The notes beneath the pieces were generated by a model, which was not told where the DNA came from, ran no database searches, and saw only the letters and a list, made by a program, of their open reading frames with translations. Source: a bacterium (lineage in GTDB: Bacteria > Bdellovibrionota_C > UBA2361 > SZUA-149). Taken from it: a stretch of 6,417 nt of DNA. This document shows positions 1 to 6,416 of the stretch, piece by piece; position 1 is the first letter of the stretch, and each line of letters begins with the position of its first letter. Made by a program: the position numbers and the translations under genes. The stretch is taken from NCBI GenBank assembly GCA_003230795.1, contig QIGM01000276.1, forward strand, positions 1 to 6,417, read 5' to 3'.

Positions 1-701
1 CCGGAAAACTTTGAATTCGAAAAACCTTCTATCTTCAGGCTGATCGGAGTTCCCACCTTCGCACGGCTCAGATTCTTCTGAGGTAGGGAAAAGTCCACGT
101 AAAGAGGATTGAAGGCTTGCAGGGAGACAACCCCTGTTCCAGAGCTGACCATTTGACCAAGATTGACGAGTCTCACGCCGGCTTCGCCGTCAAAAGGAGC
201 TACTACTTGTCTCCGACGAATCATAGCCTTAATGCGCGCTACTTCTGCCTTTGCCTCTTTTAAGCTCGCTTGAGCCGAATCGAGATCTCCTTGGGCGTTG
301 GCGTTTATCTCTCTCAATTTGACCTGTCGTTTCGCGTCTATGGATGCCAGCTTAAGACGAGCTTGGGCTGCTGCGAGTTGCGCCTCTTCGACCTTAGTAT
401 CGAGGCTAATCAGTACCTGGCCCTCTTTGACAGCAGTGCCTGAATTAAAATTCACGCTTGCAACCCTTCCCATATCTTCTGCGCTTAGCATCGCACCTTT
501 TACCGCACGAAGTGAGCCAACTGCACGTTGCGTTACAGCCCAGTTTGATTGTTCGACGACTATGGAGGTAACAGCATCAGGTGGGCGCTGTCTTGATTTC
601 CCCTCAGCAATTGCGGCAGAAATTTGCAGATACTTAACAAACCCGAGAACGATAACGACGACTAGCATCGCTCCTACCCCGATTAAAATTTGCTTCCTCA
701 T
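1..701 (-). CDS. RND-type efflux periplasmic adaptor (membrane fusion protein), C-terminus cut by window edge
   Basis: This frame is open from an ATG at 701-699 to the left window edge, giving 233 residues without a stop; the 3' end lies outside. Residues about 4-23 form one hydrophobic segment (ILIGVGAMLVVVIVLGF), a signal anchor. Residues 61-101 look like the first lipoyl half (GRVASVNFNSGTAVKEGQVL). Residues 102-162 are an Ala/Lys/Glu-rich helical hairpin, and the second lipoyl half starts at 166-172 (VVAPFDG) followed by a GxxV..GT pattern. From about 199 the NPLYVDFSLP stretch starts the beta-barrel. This order is typical of adaptors that link an inner-membrane RND pump to an outer-membrane channel. 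The start overlaps the TetR gene stop by 4 bp (ATGA), and an AAGGA box sits 8 bases upstream (710-714). Regulation by the adjacent repressor is inferred. An ABC-linked HlyD-type adaptor is the alternative; the VDFSLP motif favours RND. Family usual length is 350-400 aa, so roughly a third is missing. Confidence 0.88.
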   Translation of the reverse strand, partial: MRKQILIGVGAMLVVVIVLGFVKYLQISAAIAEGKSRQRPPDAVTSIVVEQSNWAVTQRAVGSLRAVKGAMLSAEDMGRVASVNFNSGTAVKEGQVLISLDTKVEEAQLAAAQARLKLASIDAKRQVKLREINANAQGDLDSAQASLKEAKAEVARIKAMIRRRQVVAPFDGEAGVRLVNLGQMVSSGTGVVSLQAFNPLYVDFSLPQKNLSRAKVGTPISLKIEGFSNSKFS

Positions 702-1426
702 GCCTTTGGTCCTTCGATCTTGTAAACGGTGCGTAGCACCGTCGTTATTTCTTCTGATGACATTCCGAGTCCTTGCAAAGAAAACTTGGCGATATTTTCT
801 CTTACCTTTGAAACTGTTTCTCGCGTCGAGTAATCTCTGTTGTGGAGGTGCTCAACGAAGGCCTTATTCGTTGCGTAAAAGCAGCATTGGCCAATTATGC
901 TTTTAGCGAACAAGAAGATTTCGTCTTCTGAGGCTTGCGGAAGCAGTAGGCTAAGGTTTGTCTGCAATCTTTTATCCGCAGGGCCGTAAAATTCATCGGC
1001 AATAGTAGAGACGAGCGCTTCGGAGATTTCCGGCAGAGTTTCAATGGATCCAAGCATCTCTCTGTTGACCAGTTTGCAGACATCAGGTCCGACGGGGAAA
1101 AAGATGTCTTCGAGTAATGCCGTAATAAAAAAGACAATATCGACGGCTACGTCTGAGCGTGAATCTGATGCACGCTCGTAGGGGAAGAATGGTCGACTCT
1201 CTTGCTGACGGAGAAATAGACTTCTCACCGTCTCAATGAAGAGATTGGATTTAGAGCCAAAATGATACTGGATGCTCCCTAGGTTAACACCGGCAGCCTC
1301 TGTCAGTTCTCGTGTGCTCACCGCACGGTAACCCTTCTCTGAGAACAGCCGTGCACCGGCCTCAAGTAGGGCGTCCTTGGAACTAAGTTCCGGCAATTTT
1401 TGACTTTCCTTTACTTGGCTAGGCAA
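698..1426 (-). CDS. TetR family transcriptional regulator, CecR-like
   Basis: This is a 242-aa one-component regulator. Residues about 15-63 form the TetR DNA-binding domain: a helix (KDALLEAGARLFSEKGY) followed by the helix-turn-helix STRELTEAAGVNLGSIQYHF, which ends in the typical YHFGSKSNLF. Residues 85-242 are an all-helical ligand-binding and dimer domain. The IIGQCCFY stretch near 167-174 and the FSLQGLG stretch near 215-221 resemble the CecR/YbiH type C-terminal domain, whose members often control drug exporters. The start is TTG at 1426-1424, chosen because GAGG lies 7 bases upstream and the full first helix is kept. Its stop overlaps the adaptor ATG by 4 bp, so both are co-transcribed, and the repressor probably senses a substrate or product of the efflux pump. 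It is likely autoregulated through the palindrome at 1478-1503. TetR assignment is firm, the CecR subgroup is moderate, and the ligand is unknown. Confidence 0.92.
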   Translation of the reverse strand: MPSQVKESQKLPELSSKDALLEAGARLFSEKGYRAVSTRELTEAAGVNLGSIQYHFGSKSNLFIETVRSLFLRQQESRPFFPYERASDSRSDVAVDIVFFITALLEDIFFPVGPDVCKLVNREMLGSIETLPEISEALVSTIADEFYGPADKRLQTNLSLLLPQASEDEIFLFAKSIIGQCCFYATNKAFVEHLHNRDYSTRETVSKVRENIAKFSLQGLGMSSEEITTVLRTVYKIEGPKA

Positions 1427-1460
1427 GGTGTACCCTCTTGATTGGTGTCTAATCAGCAGT

Positions 1461-1488
1461 AATTACGGGAAAATATGAATTAAGTCAA
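1461..1488 (-). promoter_or_regulatory. Possible promoter of the tetR-adaptor operon
   Basis: Read on the minus strand, a TTGACT hexamer (1488-1483; 5 of 6 to the sigma70 -35 consensus) lies inside the palindrome. Downstream, CGTAAT (15-bp spacing) and TAATTA (17-bp spacing) are weak -10 candidates. The overlap with the palindrome would let a bound repressor block RNA polymerase. The -35 match is good and the -10 is poor, so confidence is low. Confidence 0.3.
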
Positions 1489-1503
1489 TCGACTGACTTA
1501 ATT
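1478..1503. promoter_or_regulatory. Perfect inverted repeat, candidate TetR operator
   Basis: Ten-base arms AATTAAGTCA (1478-1487) and TGACTTAATT (1494-1503) are exact reverse complements separated by ATCGAC. A second nested symmetry, AGTC-AATC-GACT, lies at 1483-1494. The site is 52 bp upstream of the TetR start and 150 bp upstream of the divergent lipoprotein gene. TetR repressors commonly bind such palindromes in their own promoter, so this is the best operator candidate. Neither binding nor the identity of the bound protein can be shown from sequence alone. Confidence 0.65.
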
Positions 1504-1619
1504 GGGCGAGTCTTGGGGATGGCCCTTACACGTTTAGTCGGCCCTCATCTTTTTGGCTCGATCATTCTTACGATACGCAATAACAATGAGGATCTGAATA
1601 GCCCTTCGAATCTAGTGTA

Positions 1620-1645
1620 TTCTAGGAGGTTCGCGTTCTAGGAGG
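1620..1645 (+). repeat. Tandem duplicated Shine-Dalgarno box TTCTAGGAGG
   Basis: The decamer TTCTAGGAGG occurs at 1620-1629 and again at 1636-1645, a 16-bp period with TTCGCG between. Each copy carries a near-consensus AGGAGG/AGGAG ribosome binding core. The second copy is 6-8 bases before the ATG at 1653 and decides that start. The first is too far away (about 23 bases) to serve the same start. No start codon lies at a suitable distance after the first copy, so it may be a simple local duplication or a standby ribosome site. Confidence 0.7.
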
Positions 1646-1652
1646 GCCCAGG

Positions 1653-2558
1653 ATGTTTGAGAACTTGATTAGCCTTTGCCGAATGATTTTAGCCATCAAA
1701 CAAAATAAACATCTAGGGTTGTCTCGGTTGACGCTTCGCGGCGTGTTTCAATTCTTATTGTCGTTCGCTTTAGTTCTATTTCTCGCCTGTTCAGAGAACG
1801 AATCGCAGTATCGCCAGGCTCATGAAAAATTTGCGCTCTCCTTCCTTAAGTTAACTGGAGAATATACTTCTGATTCAATCGACTCTGTTTTTGAGCAAGC
1901 AGGAAGCATGTTGTCCAAGGAAGCACAGGCAAGCTTTATGCAGACCGTTTTCGACGCCGAACGACTGGCATCGAAATCAGGTGGGAGGTCGCAGACACTT
2001 GCGGTGAGTGAGGAGACGATAGAGTATGAATTGCTTGGGCCGATTGCTTCCCGCTTCTATTTTGAAGCTGAGCGAACTCGAAAGGTGAAGGGGAAAGTAT
2101 CAGCCCCTATTTTGCTTCAGTATACCATCGTCGTTGAGGGCTCAGGTGTTGAGGCAAGTCCGTTGATCATTAAAGAAGTGCGACGAGATGTAGTTCCAGG
2201 TCAGGATAAACAGCTTCGCGAAGAAGTATTGCTGAATAAATTTAACGAAGCATCGGCAGCCGCGGCCGAAGAGCGTAAAGAGTTCATGAAGACCGTAGGC
2301 GCGGTACGTAGTGACCTCAAAGAACACGAAAAGAAAATTGAGAAAGATTTTAAACGTTTATCTGACTCGCTCGATAAGCTTGGGTCTACCGTACGTAAGC
2401 TTGGTGATGATGTTAAAGAGCAGACCAAATTGAAGCGTGCAGGTCGGGCTCCTGCGAAGCCTTTAAGCGTTCCAGGTGTGCAGGCACCGCAGAAAGAACA
2501 GCCGCAGACTGAAGCGTCGAGCGCGGTGAAATCGAATGAGCAAGGGGCCGCGCAATAA
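1653..2558 (+). CDS. Putative coiled-coil lipoprotein of unknown function
   Basis: I do not recognise a family for this 301-aa protein. A hydrophobic segment at residues 31-45 ends in LFLAC with Cys46, which looks like a signal-peptidase II site (-3 Phe is not canonical). A lipoprotein facing the periplasm or outer membrane is therefore inferred. The 30 residues before it make an unusually long n-region; Met11 (position 1683) is an alternative start but has no ribosome binding site, while ATG 1653 has GGAGGG 6 bases upstream. Residues 50-195 are a mixed globular domain without recognisable motifs. Residues about 198-262 are strongly charged and heptad-like (EHEKKIEKDF, SDSLDKLGSTVRKL), predicted coiled coil. 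Residues 263-301 are Pro/Gln/Ala rich and probably disordered. It is first in a three-gene operon and its TAA shares one base with the next ATG (TAATG). Coiled-coil lipoproteins of this shape can tether or oligomerise in the envelope, but no specific role is supported. Confidence 0.8.
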   Translation: MFENLISLCRMILAIKQNKHLGLSRLTLRGVFQFLLSFALVLFLACSENESQYRQAHEKFALSFLKLTGEYTSDSIDSVFEQAGSMLSKEAQASFMQTVFDAERLASKSGGRSQTLAVSEETIEYELLGPIASRFYFEAERTRKVKGKVSAPILLQYTIVVEGSGVEASPLIIKEVRRDVVPGQDKQLREEVLLNKFNEASAAAAEERKEFMKTVGAVRSDLKEHEKKIEKDFKRLSDSLDKLGSTVRKLGDDVKEQTKLKRAGRAPAKPLSVPGVQAPQKEQPQTEASSAVKSNEQGAAQ

Positions 2559-3238
2559 TGTATACTGCTCCTATGCTTAGATTGCTTTTGATACCAACAT
2601 TCGTGCTCGTTTGTTTCCTTGGATGTGAGGGGGCTGGCGCGCGTGATAAATCTTCTGTTCTGCACGATAAAGCTTATAAGCTCTATCAAAGAGGAGAACT
2701 CGAGGAAGCAAGAAAAGCGTATTTGGCCTGCCTTAAGGTTCGTCCGGATTATCCGCAAGCCTTAATTGGTTTAGGAAATGTTCTAGAAGATCTCGGGAAG
2801 TCAGACGAAGCGATATTAAAATACCAGGCTGCGATAAAATATAAGCCGAAGCATATTATGGCTCATGTGAATCTCGGTAACGCCTATAGAAAAGTTGGAA
2901 GATTATCGGATGCGGAGAGATCCTTGAGGACGGCCGTAGACTTCAGTCCTGGTGAAGGTTGGATTGTCGATAATCTGGGTAACATCTATGAGCAGAAGGG
3001 CGAGATGGATAAGGCCTTGTTCCAGTATAAGCGGGCGGTAAGTTTGGATCCCAACGATCCTGAGTTTCATACCGATATCGCAAACGCTTATCTTAAGCTT
3101 GATAAGAAAGAAGAAGCATTGCATCACTATCAACAAGTGCTGTTGCTTATAGCCGGTCTTGAGCATTATCAACGCGAAGAGAACTTTGCTCGGGATATGA
3201 TTGCGATTGTGACCAGAGATCTCCGGAGTGGAAAATGA
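2558..3238 (+). CDS. TPR-repeat lipoprotein
   Basis: This 226-aa protein has a short hydrophobic leader (LRLLLIPTFVLVCFLGC) whose Cys23 is a likely lipidation site, again with Phe at -3. Five tetratricopeptide repeats follow with an exact 34-residue period: about 32-65, 66-99, 100-133, 134-167 and 168-201. The consensus LG, G, A and P positions are visible, for example LGNVLEDLGKSDEA, LGNAYRKVGRLSDAE and LGNIYEQKGEMDKA. TPR arrays are protein-binding scaffolds; here it would act at the periplasmic face of a membrane. ATG 2558 overlaps the upstream stop by one base and has AGGGG about 10 bases upstream. Met6 (2573) would also give a good signal peptide but has no ribosome binding site. Its TGA overlaps the thiolase ATG by 4 bp. 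The partner may be the upstream coiled-coil lipoprotein, inferred only from adjacency. Confidence 0.88.
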   Translation: MYTAPMLRLLLIPTFVLVCFLGCEGAGARDKSSVLHDKAYKLYQRGELEEARKAYLACLKVRPDYPQALIGLGNVLEDLGKSDEAILKYQAAIKYKPKHIMAHVNLGNAYRKVGRLSDAERSLRTAVDFSPGEGWIVDNLGNIYEQKGEMDKALFQYKRAVSLDPNDPEFHTDIANAYLKLDKKEEALHHYQQVLLLIAGLEHYQREENFARDMIAIVTRDLRSGK

Positions 3239-4419
3239 GCAAAAGCAATGAGGTCTATCTTTGCGCGGCGCAACGAACTGCCGTCGGGAGTTTTGAAGGC
3301 ACTTTGAAGTCGGTGCCTGCGGTTGAGCTAGGCGCGCATGTTTTGAAGGCAGTCATAGAGAAGGCCTTGGTATCACTTGATTCGATAGACGAGGTGATTC
3401 TTGGTTGTGTGCTCACCGCTGGCTGTGGCCAGGCCCCTGCTCGACAAGCTGCGATTCGGGCTGGTCTTCCGAAATCTGTTCAGGCGATGACAATAAATAA
3501 AGTTTGCAGTAGCGGATTGAAGGCCGTGATGTTGGCTACTTCCTCTATTCGTCTTCAGCATGCGCAAGCGATTCTCGCCGGTGGTATGGAGAATATGTCG
3601 AGAGCGCCTTACCTTCTCCCGACGATGCGGAGTGGCGCACGATTAGGTCACACCGAAGCGGTCGATAGCATGATTTGCGACGCGCTTTGGGACGTTTATA
3701 ACGACATGCATATGGGAAATTGCGCGGAGCTTTGTGCGACTGAGTTCGAGCTTAGTCGCGAGGCGCAAGATTCGTTCGCAATAGAAAGCTATCGTCGGGC
3801 GAATGAGGCGATATCGTCTGGTTACTTCCAGGATGAGATTTGCTCCATATCAATTGAACAGAAACGAAGCACGCTTGAGTTCTCCGAGGATGAAGAACCG
3901 CCAAGAGGTAAGCCTGAGAAGATGTCGAGCTTGCGGCCAGTGTTTCAAAAAGACGGTAGCGTGACTGCGGCAAATGCTAGTTCAATTAACGATGGAGCGG
4001 CGGCGATGCTAGTTTGTTCTCAAGGGTATGTCGAAGAGAACGGTCTGACTCCCTTAGCGCGAGTAGTGTCGCAAGGTTGGTTTGCGCAAGAGCCGGAACG
4101 CTTTACCACCGCGCCAGTCGGCGCGGTTAAGGATGCCCTAAGCAAGGCTTCTCTTAAAGTTGACGACATTGATCTTTTCGAAATTAACGAAGCTTTTGCC
4201 GTGGTGTCTCTCGCCTGTGCGAAAGAGCTGAATATTCCATCAGAGAAACTAAACGTTAATGGCGGCTCAGTCGCTATTGGGCATCCAGTCGGTGCCTCCG
4301 GTGCTCGAATACTTACGACTCTGCTCTACGCGTTGAAGCGCACCGGCGGAAAGTACGGAGTCGCAGGTATTTGTAATGGCGGCGGAGAGGCAACAGCCTT
4401 AGTGGTAGAGAGTGTCTAA
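3235..4419 (+). CDS. Acetyl-CoA C-acetyltransferase (thiolase II, AtoB/PhaA type)
   Basis: This 394-aa thiolase catalyses reversible condensation of two acetyl-CoA to acetoacetyl-CoA and CoA, used in PHB or mevalonate synthesis, ketone-body or short-chain fatty-acid metabolism. All catalytic parts are present: nucleophile Cys91 in NKVCSSGLKAV, the NEAF motif at 318-321, His350 in GHPVGASG and Cys380 in GICNGGGEA. These are offset by two from the well-studied Zoogloea ramigera enzyme (Cys89, His348, Cys378). MHMG at 158-161 and the DGSVTAANASSINDGAAA stretch near 240-257 fit the biosynthetic thiolase group rather than FadA. The length is normal and it is cytosolic, with no signal peptide. Its ATG overlaps the TPR gene stop by 4 bp (ATGA) and GGAG lies 6 bases upstream, so it is translationally coupled. 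Substrate chain length cannot be fixed from sequence. The coupling to two lipoprotein genes is odd and unexplained. Confidence 0.95.
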   Translation: MSKSNEVYLCAAQRTAVGSFEGTLKSVPAVELGAHVLKAVIEKALVSLDSIDEVILGCVLTAGCGQAPARQAAIRAGLPKSVQAMTINKVCSSGLKAVMLATSSIRLQHAQAILAGGMENMSRAPYLLPTMRSGARLGHTEAVDSMICDALWDVYNDMHMGNCAELCATEFELSREAQDSFAIESYRRANEAISSGYFQDEICSISIEQKRSTLEFSEDEEPPRGKPEKMSSLRPVFQKDGSVTAANASSINDGAAAMLVCSQGYVEENGLTPLARVVSQGWFAQEPERFTTAPVGAVKDALSKASLKVDDIDLFEINEAFAVVSLACAKELNIPSEKLNVNGGSVAIGHPVGASGARILTTLLYALKRTGGKYGVAGICNGGGEATALVVESV

Positions 4420-4425
4420 AGGCCG

Positions 4426-6142
4426 TTAATACTTTCTTTGCTCTTCGAGCGCATCGGCTCCCTTGTTCGCAACCCAACGACCAATCCCTACGTTCATCGC
4501 AAGGGACCCAAGGCCAAAGGAACGGCCCAACTTTAACTCGGAGTTGGGGAATCATTATCAAGAACGTCATAATTGATGCAGGGATCATCGTAAGTAGTAC
4601 GAGGGTTAGACTGCCAAGTAGTAGAAGCAGAGTACCAAATCCAGCGCTGATCTGATTGGGTGACTCCCACTCAAAGCTTGCAAACATTGAGCCGATGCCT
4701 ACCGCCAATGAAGTACACCCTATGCTCATACAAACGCCAATATAGATTGAGCAAACCACGAGCGCGAACGATGGATTAATCGCGAAGACTCCGGCAAGAA
4801 GCAAAGTCACAGAAACGCATACCGCGAGCGGAAACCAACAGGTGACTTTCGCACGTATTAGTTCTCGCAGGTCGATAGGGCCTGTGACAAGAATCCAGAA
4901 GGCACGTCCTTCAAGGCTAATTGACGGATACACGAGCCGCGTCATAACGGCAGTCAATATGAAGCCAGCAAATAGTATATTGATGCTCGCGAGGAACGCC
5001 CACCAAGCCAGCATGGCAACCGGAGCGAGCCCAAGTGCCGCGCTCATGAATTTTATGATTGTGAGGTAGACGATTGCAAAACCGAGATACATTAGCAGTT
5101 GAAGTGCCTGTGCGCGGTCTCTCACCAGCGACGTCAAATCTTTAAGTATAATCGCTCTAGTCTGCTGTCGTAGCGGCAGGCGGGTGTAGACACTCTCAAG
5201 GATGAGTCGAACAGTATCCATCTCCTTTGTGCCGCCAAGGGTTCGTTCTTCCTCTTCAACTCTATGACTGACATTCGCTGAGCTTCGAACTAGTAAAACG
5301 AAACGGTCAAATACAAGATACCCCAAAGCCGTTGAGCCTATCGCACTGGCAACGAGAAGAAGAATTTTCGTATCGGCCGCTTCAACAGTACCGAGGATGA
5401 AGTAAGCGATTAGATCTGAGGCCCACCTGGAAGGTAACCAGAGAGGATTCGGATTCTCGAAAACGCCGATAATTTGAACGATGGCGTTAGCGCCACCTCG
5501 TTTGAGCTCTATCTCGCCGAGAAGATCAATGAGACTGTACAAGGCCCATGCGCCCATGCTGAGTAGGCAGAGAAGAAAGAAGAGTCCTCGACGCCAGACA
5601 AAGGAAGCGCATAGTACGAAAACAGTTCCTATTACCATTGCAATTCCGGTTGGTATCATCAGGAAGGGAATTGCGATTGCGGCTGAGCTTAGGAGAAAGC
5701 CAGGGCGTACATCAAGAGCAAAAATATAGGCAAGACCAACAGGCAAAAGAAAGACAACGAACATCGTGCTGGTTTCAAAAAGCGTTTCGATGAGTTTCGC
5801 AAGGTAGAGACGCAGCGAAGAAACAGGGGTGTAGAGCAGAAGGTTCATGTTCTGCGAGTTGTAGACGTTTCCGATACAGGCCACAGTATTTGAGATTACC
5901 AAGAGAACAAAGAACGCGTAGAAGAGCAGTCCGAGAATTTTCACGGGTACTATCACTTCAAGCATTTTATCGAACGCAAGTGATCGAAGGACCATTACGG
6001 TCCCGAGAAAAATACAAGCCATGATAATGAATGTGACGAGGAACAGAAGCAGGTCTCGTTTTCCGGCATGCCTGGAGCGATCTCGAGCCTTAAATCGATT
6101 TCTGAAGGTGAGGTAGTAAGGGCGTAGGATTGTCGTGGGCAT
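4426..6142 (-). CDS. ABC exporter permease (ABC-2-like, PF16949-type), with apparent 1-nt frameshift near 3' end
   Basis: This large inner-membrane protein has about 11 predicted helices, near residues 28-52, 63-90, 116-144, 150-180, 186-208, 259-286, 346-366, 372-400, 434-455, 458-488 and 502-530. Between helices are IILKDLTSLVRDRAQALQLL (331-350) and SISLEGRAFWIL (407-418), features of the putative ABC exporter permeases grouped as ABC_tran_2. It should pair with an ATP-binding subunit to export an unknown substrate. The frame as sequenced gives 609 aa, with 77 non-family-like basic residues after Pro532 that run about 107 bp into the antisense of the thiolase. Deleting one base of the C4 run (4546-4549) gives 571 aa, with the tail NSELKLGRSFGLGS continuing to LEEQRKY and a stop at 4428-4426. 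The start ATG 6142 is the first after an in-frame TAG and has no clear ribosome binding site. No ATPase gene is visible in the window. Confidence 0.82.
4526..4549 (-). other. Frameshift site: C4 run abutting a hairpin
   Basis: On the minus strand the bases ATT CCCC AAC lie at 4552-4543. One C too many moves the frame after Pro532. The 1717 bases from ATG 6142 to TAA 4426 equal 572 codons plus one base, consistent with a single inserted base. Directly overlapping, CCCAACT (4526-4532) and AGTTGGG (4542-4548) form a perfect 7-bp stem with a 9-base loop. Such a homopolymer beside a hairpin is prone to indels and to sequencing error. Confidence 0.7.
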
Positions 6143-6171
6143 CTGATTTTTGAACTAGTCTAATCCTGCGA

Positions 6172-6200
6172 ATGTGCGGGAGCGCCGTGCCCAAGCACAT
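6172..6200. repeat. Inverted repeat ATGTGC/GCACAT before the permease gene
   Basis: ATGTGC (6172-6177) and GCACAT (6195-6200) are exact inverted copies 17 bases apart, 30-58 bases upstream of the permease ATG. The intervening bases are GC rich. It could be an operator or mRNA leader fold, but six-base arms at this spacing arise easily by chance. Confidence 0.2.
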
Positions 6201-6244
6201 AGGGTTTTTCCAGAACAAATAAGATGTTGAAAGGTGGATGAAGT

Positions 6245-6266
6245 ATTCGCGGCGAAAACCGCGAAT
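6245..6266 (-). terminator. GC-rich hairpin after the upstream partial gene; possible terminator
   Basis: ATTCGCGG (6245-6252) and CCGCGAAT (6259-6266) are perfect reverse complements around CGAAAA, an 8-bp stem with a 6-base loop. It begins 10 bases after the TAA of the minus-strand partial gene. No T tract follows on either strand, so intrinsic termination is uncertain; an operator or mRNA-stability hairpin is possible. Confidence 0.4.
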
Positions 6267-6275
6267 CTTACGCAA

Positions 6276-6416
6276 TTATCCGTTTGCTACTTTACGAGGT
6301 TGGCTCAAAAGTGTGCCTAGATCTACGGAAGAATAATGGGTGGGCTTTCTGACCTTTCCACTACCGTCCTTGCCTACTGCGAAGTAGGAGCTGCCAATTC
6401 GCAATATGTCGACGCT
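6276..6416 (-). CDS. C-terminal end of an unrecognised protein, cut by right window edge
   Basis: The minus-strand frame is open from the right edge to a TAA at 6278-6276, giving 46 residues that include RIGSSYFAVGKDGSGKVRK and end QPRKVANG. The other two minus frames hit stops within this stretch. First codon positions are enriched in G and A, as in real genes. The segment is hydrophilic with no recognised motif. Its location upstream of the permease is where an ABC ATPase might sit, but no C-terminal ATPase signature is visible and a 133-base gap with a hairpin separates them. A plus-strand frame starting ATG 6336 is also open to the edge in aligned register and cannot be fully excluded. 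Confidence 0.4.
   Translation of the reverse strand, partial: SVDILRIGSSYFAVGKDGSGKVRKPTHYSSVDLGTLLSQPRKVANG

Noticed and set aside
298..906. 202-aa plus-strand open frame
   Set aside because: It lies antisense to the adaptor and TetR genes, which have clear family signatures; its Ser/Thr/Arg/Cys-rich translation has no domain logic.
895..1137. 80-aa minus-strand open frame inside the TetR gene
   Set aside because: It is an out-of-frame shadow of the well-supported TetR coding frame.
1504..1619. Promoter for the plus-strand lipoprotein operon
   Set aside because: I tried TTGGCT and TACGAT-like hexamers, but no pair has acceptable spacing and match; a promoter must exist but I cannot place it.
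2201..2758. 185-aa minus-strand open frame
   Set aside because: It is antisense to the lipoprotein and TPR genes, low-complexity Ser/Cys-rich, and crosses a coupled gene junction.
4313..4425. C-terminal extension of the permease into the antisense of the thiolase
   Set aside because: The basic, Arg-rich tail is a product of the frameshift; the alternative frame ends naturally at 4426.
6090..6275. 61-aa minus-strand frame overlapping the permease start
   Set aside because: It starts with TTG, has no ribosome binding site, spans the hairpin and runs out of frame into the permease gene.
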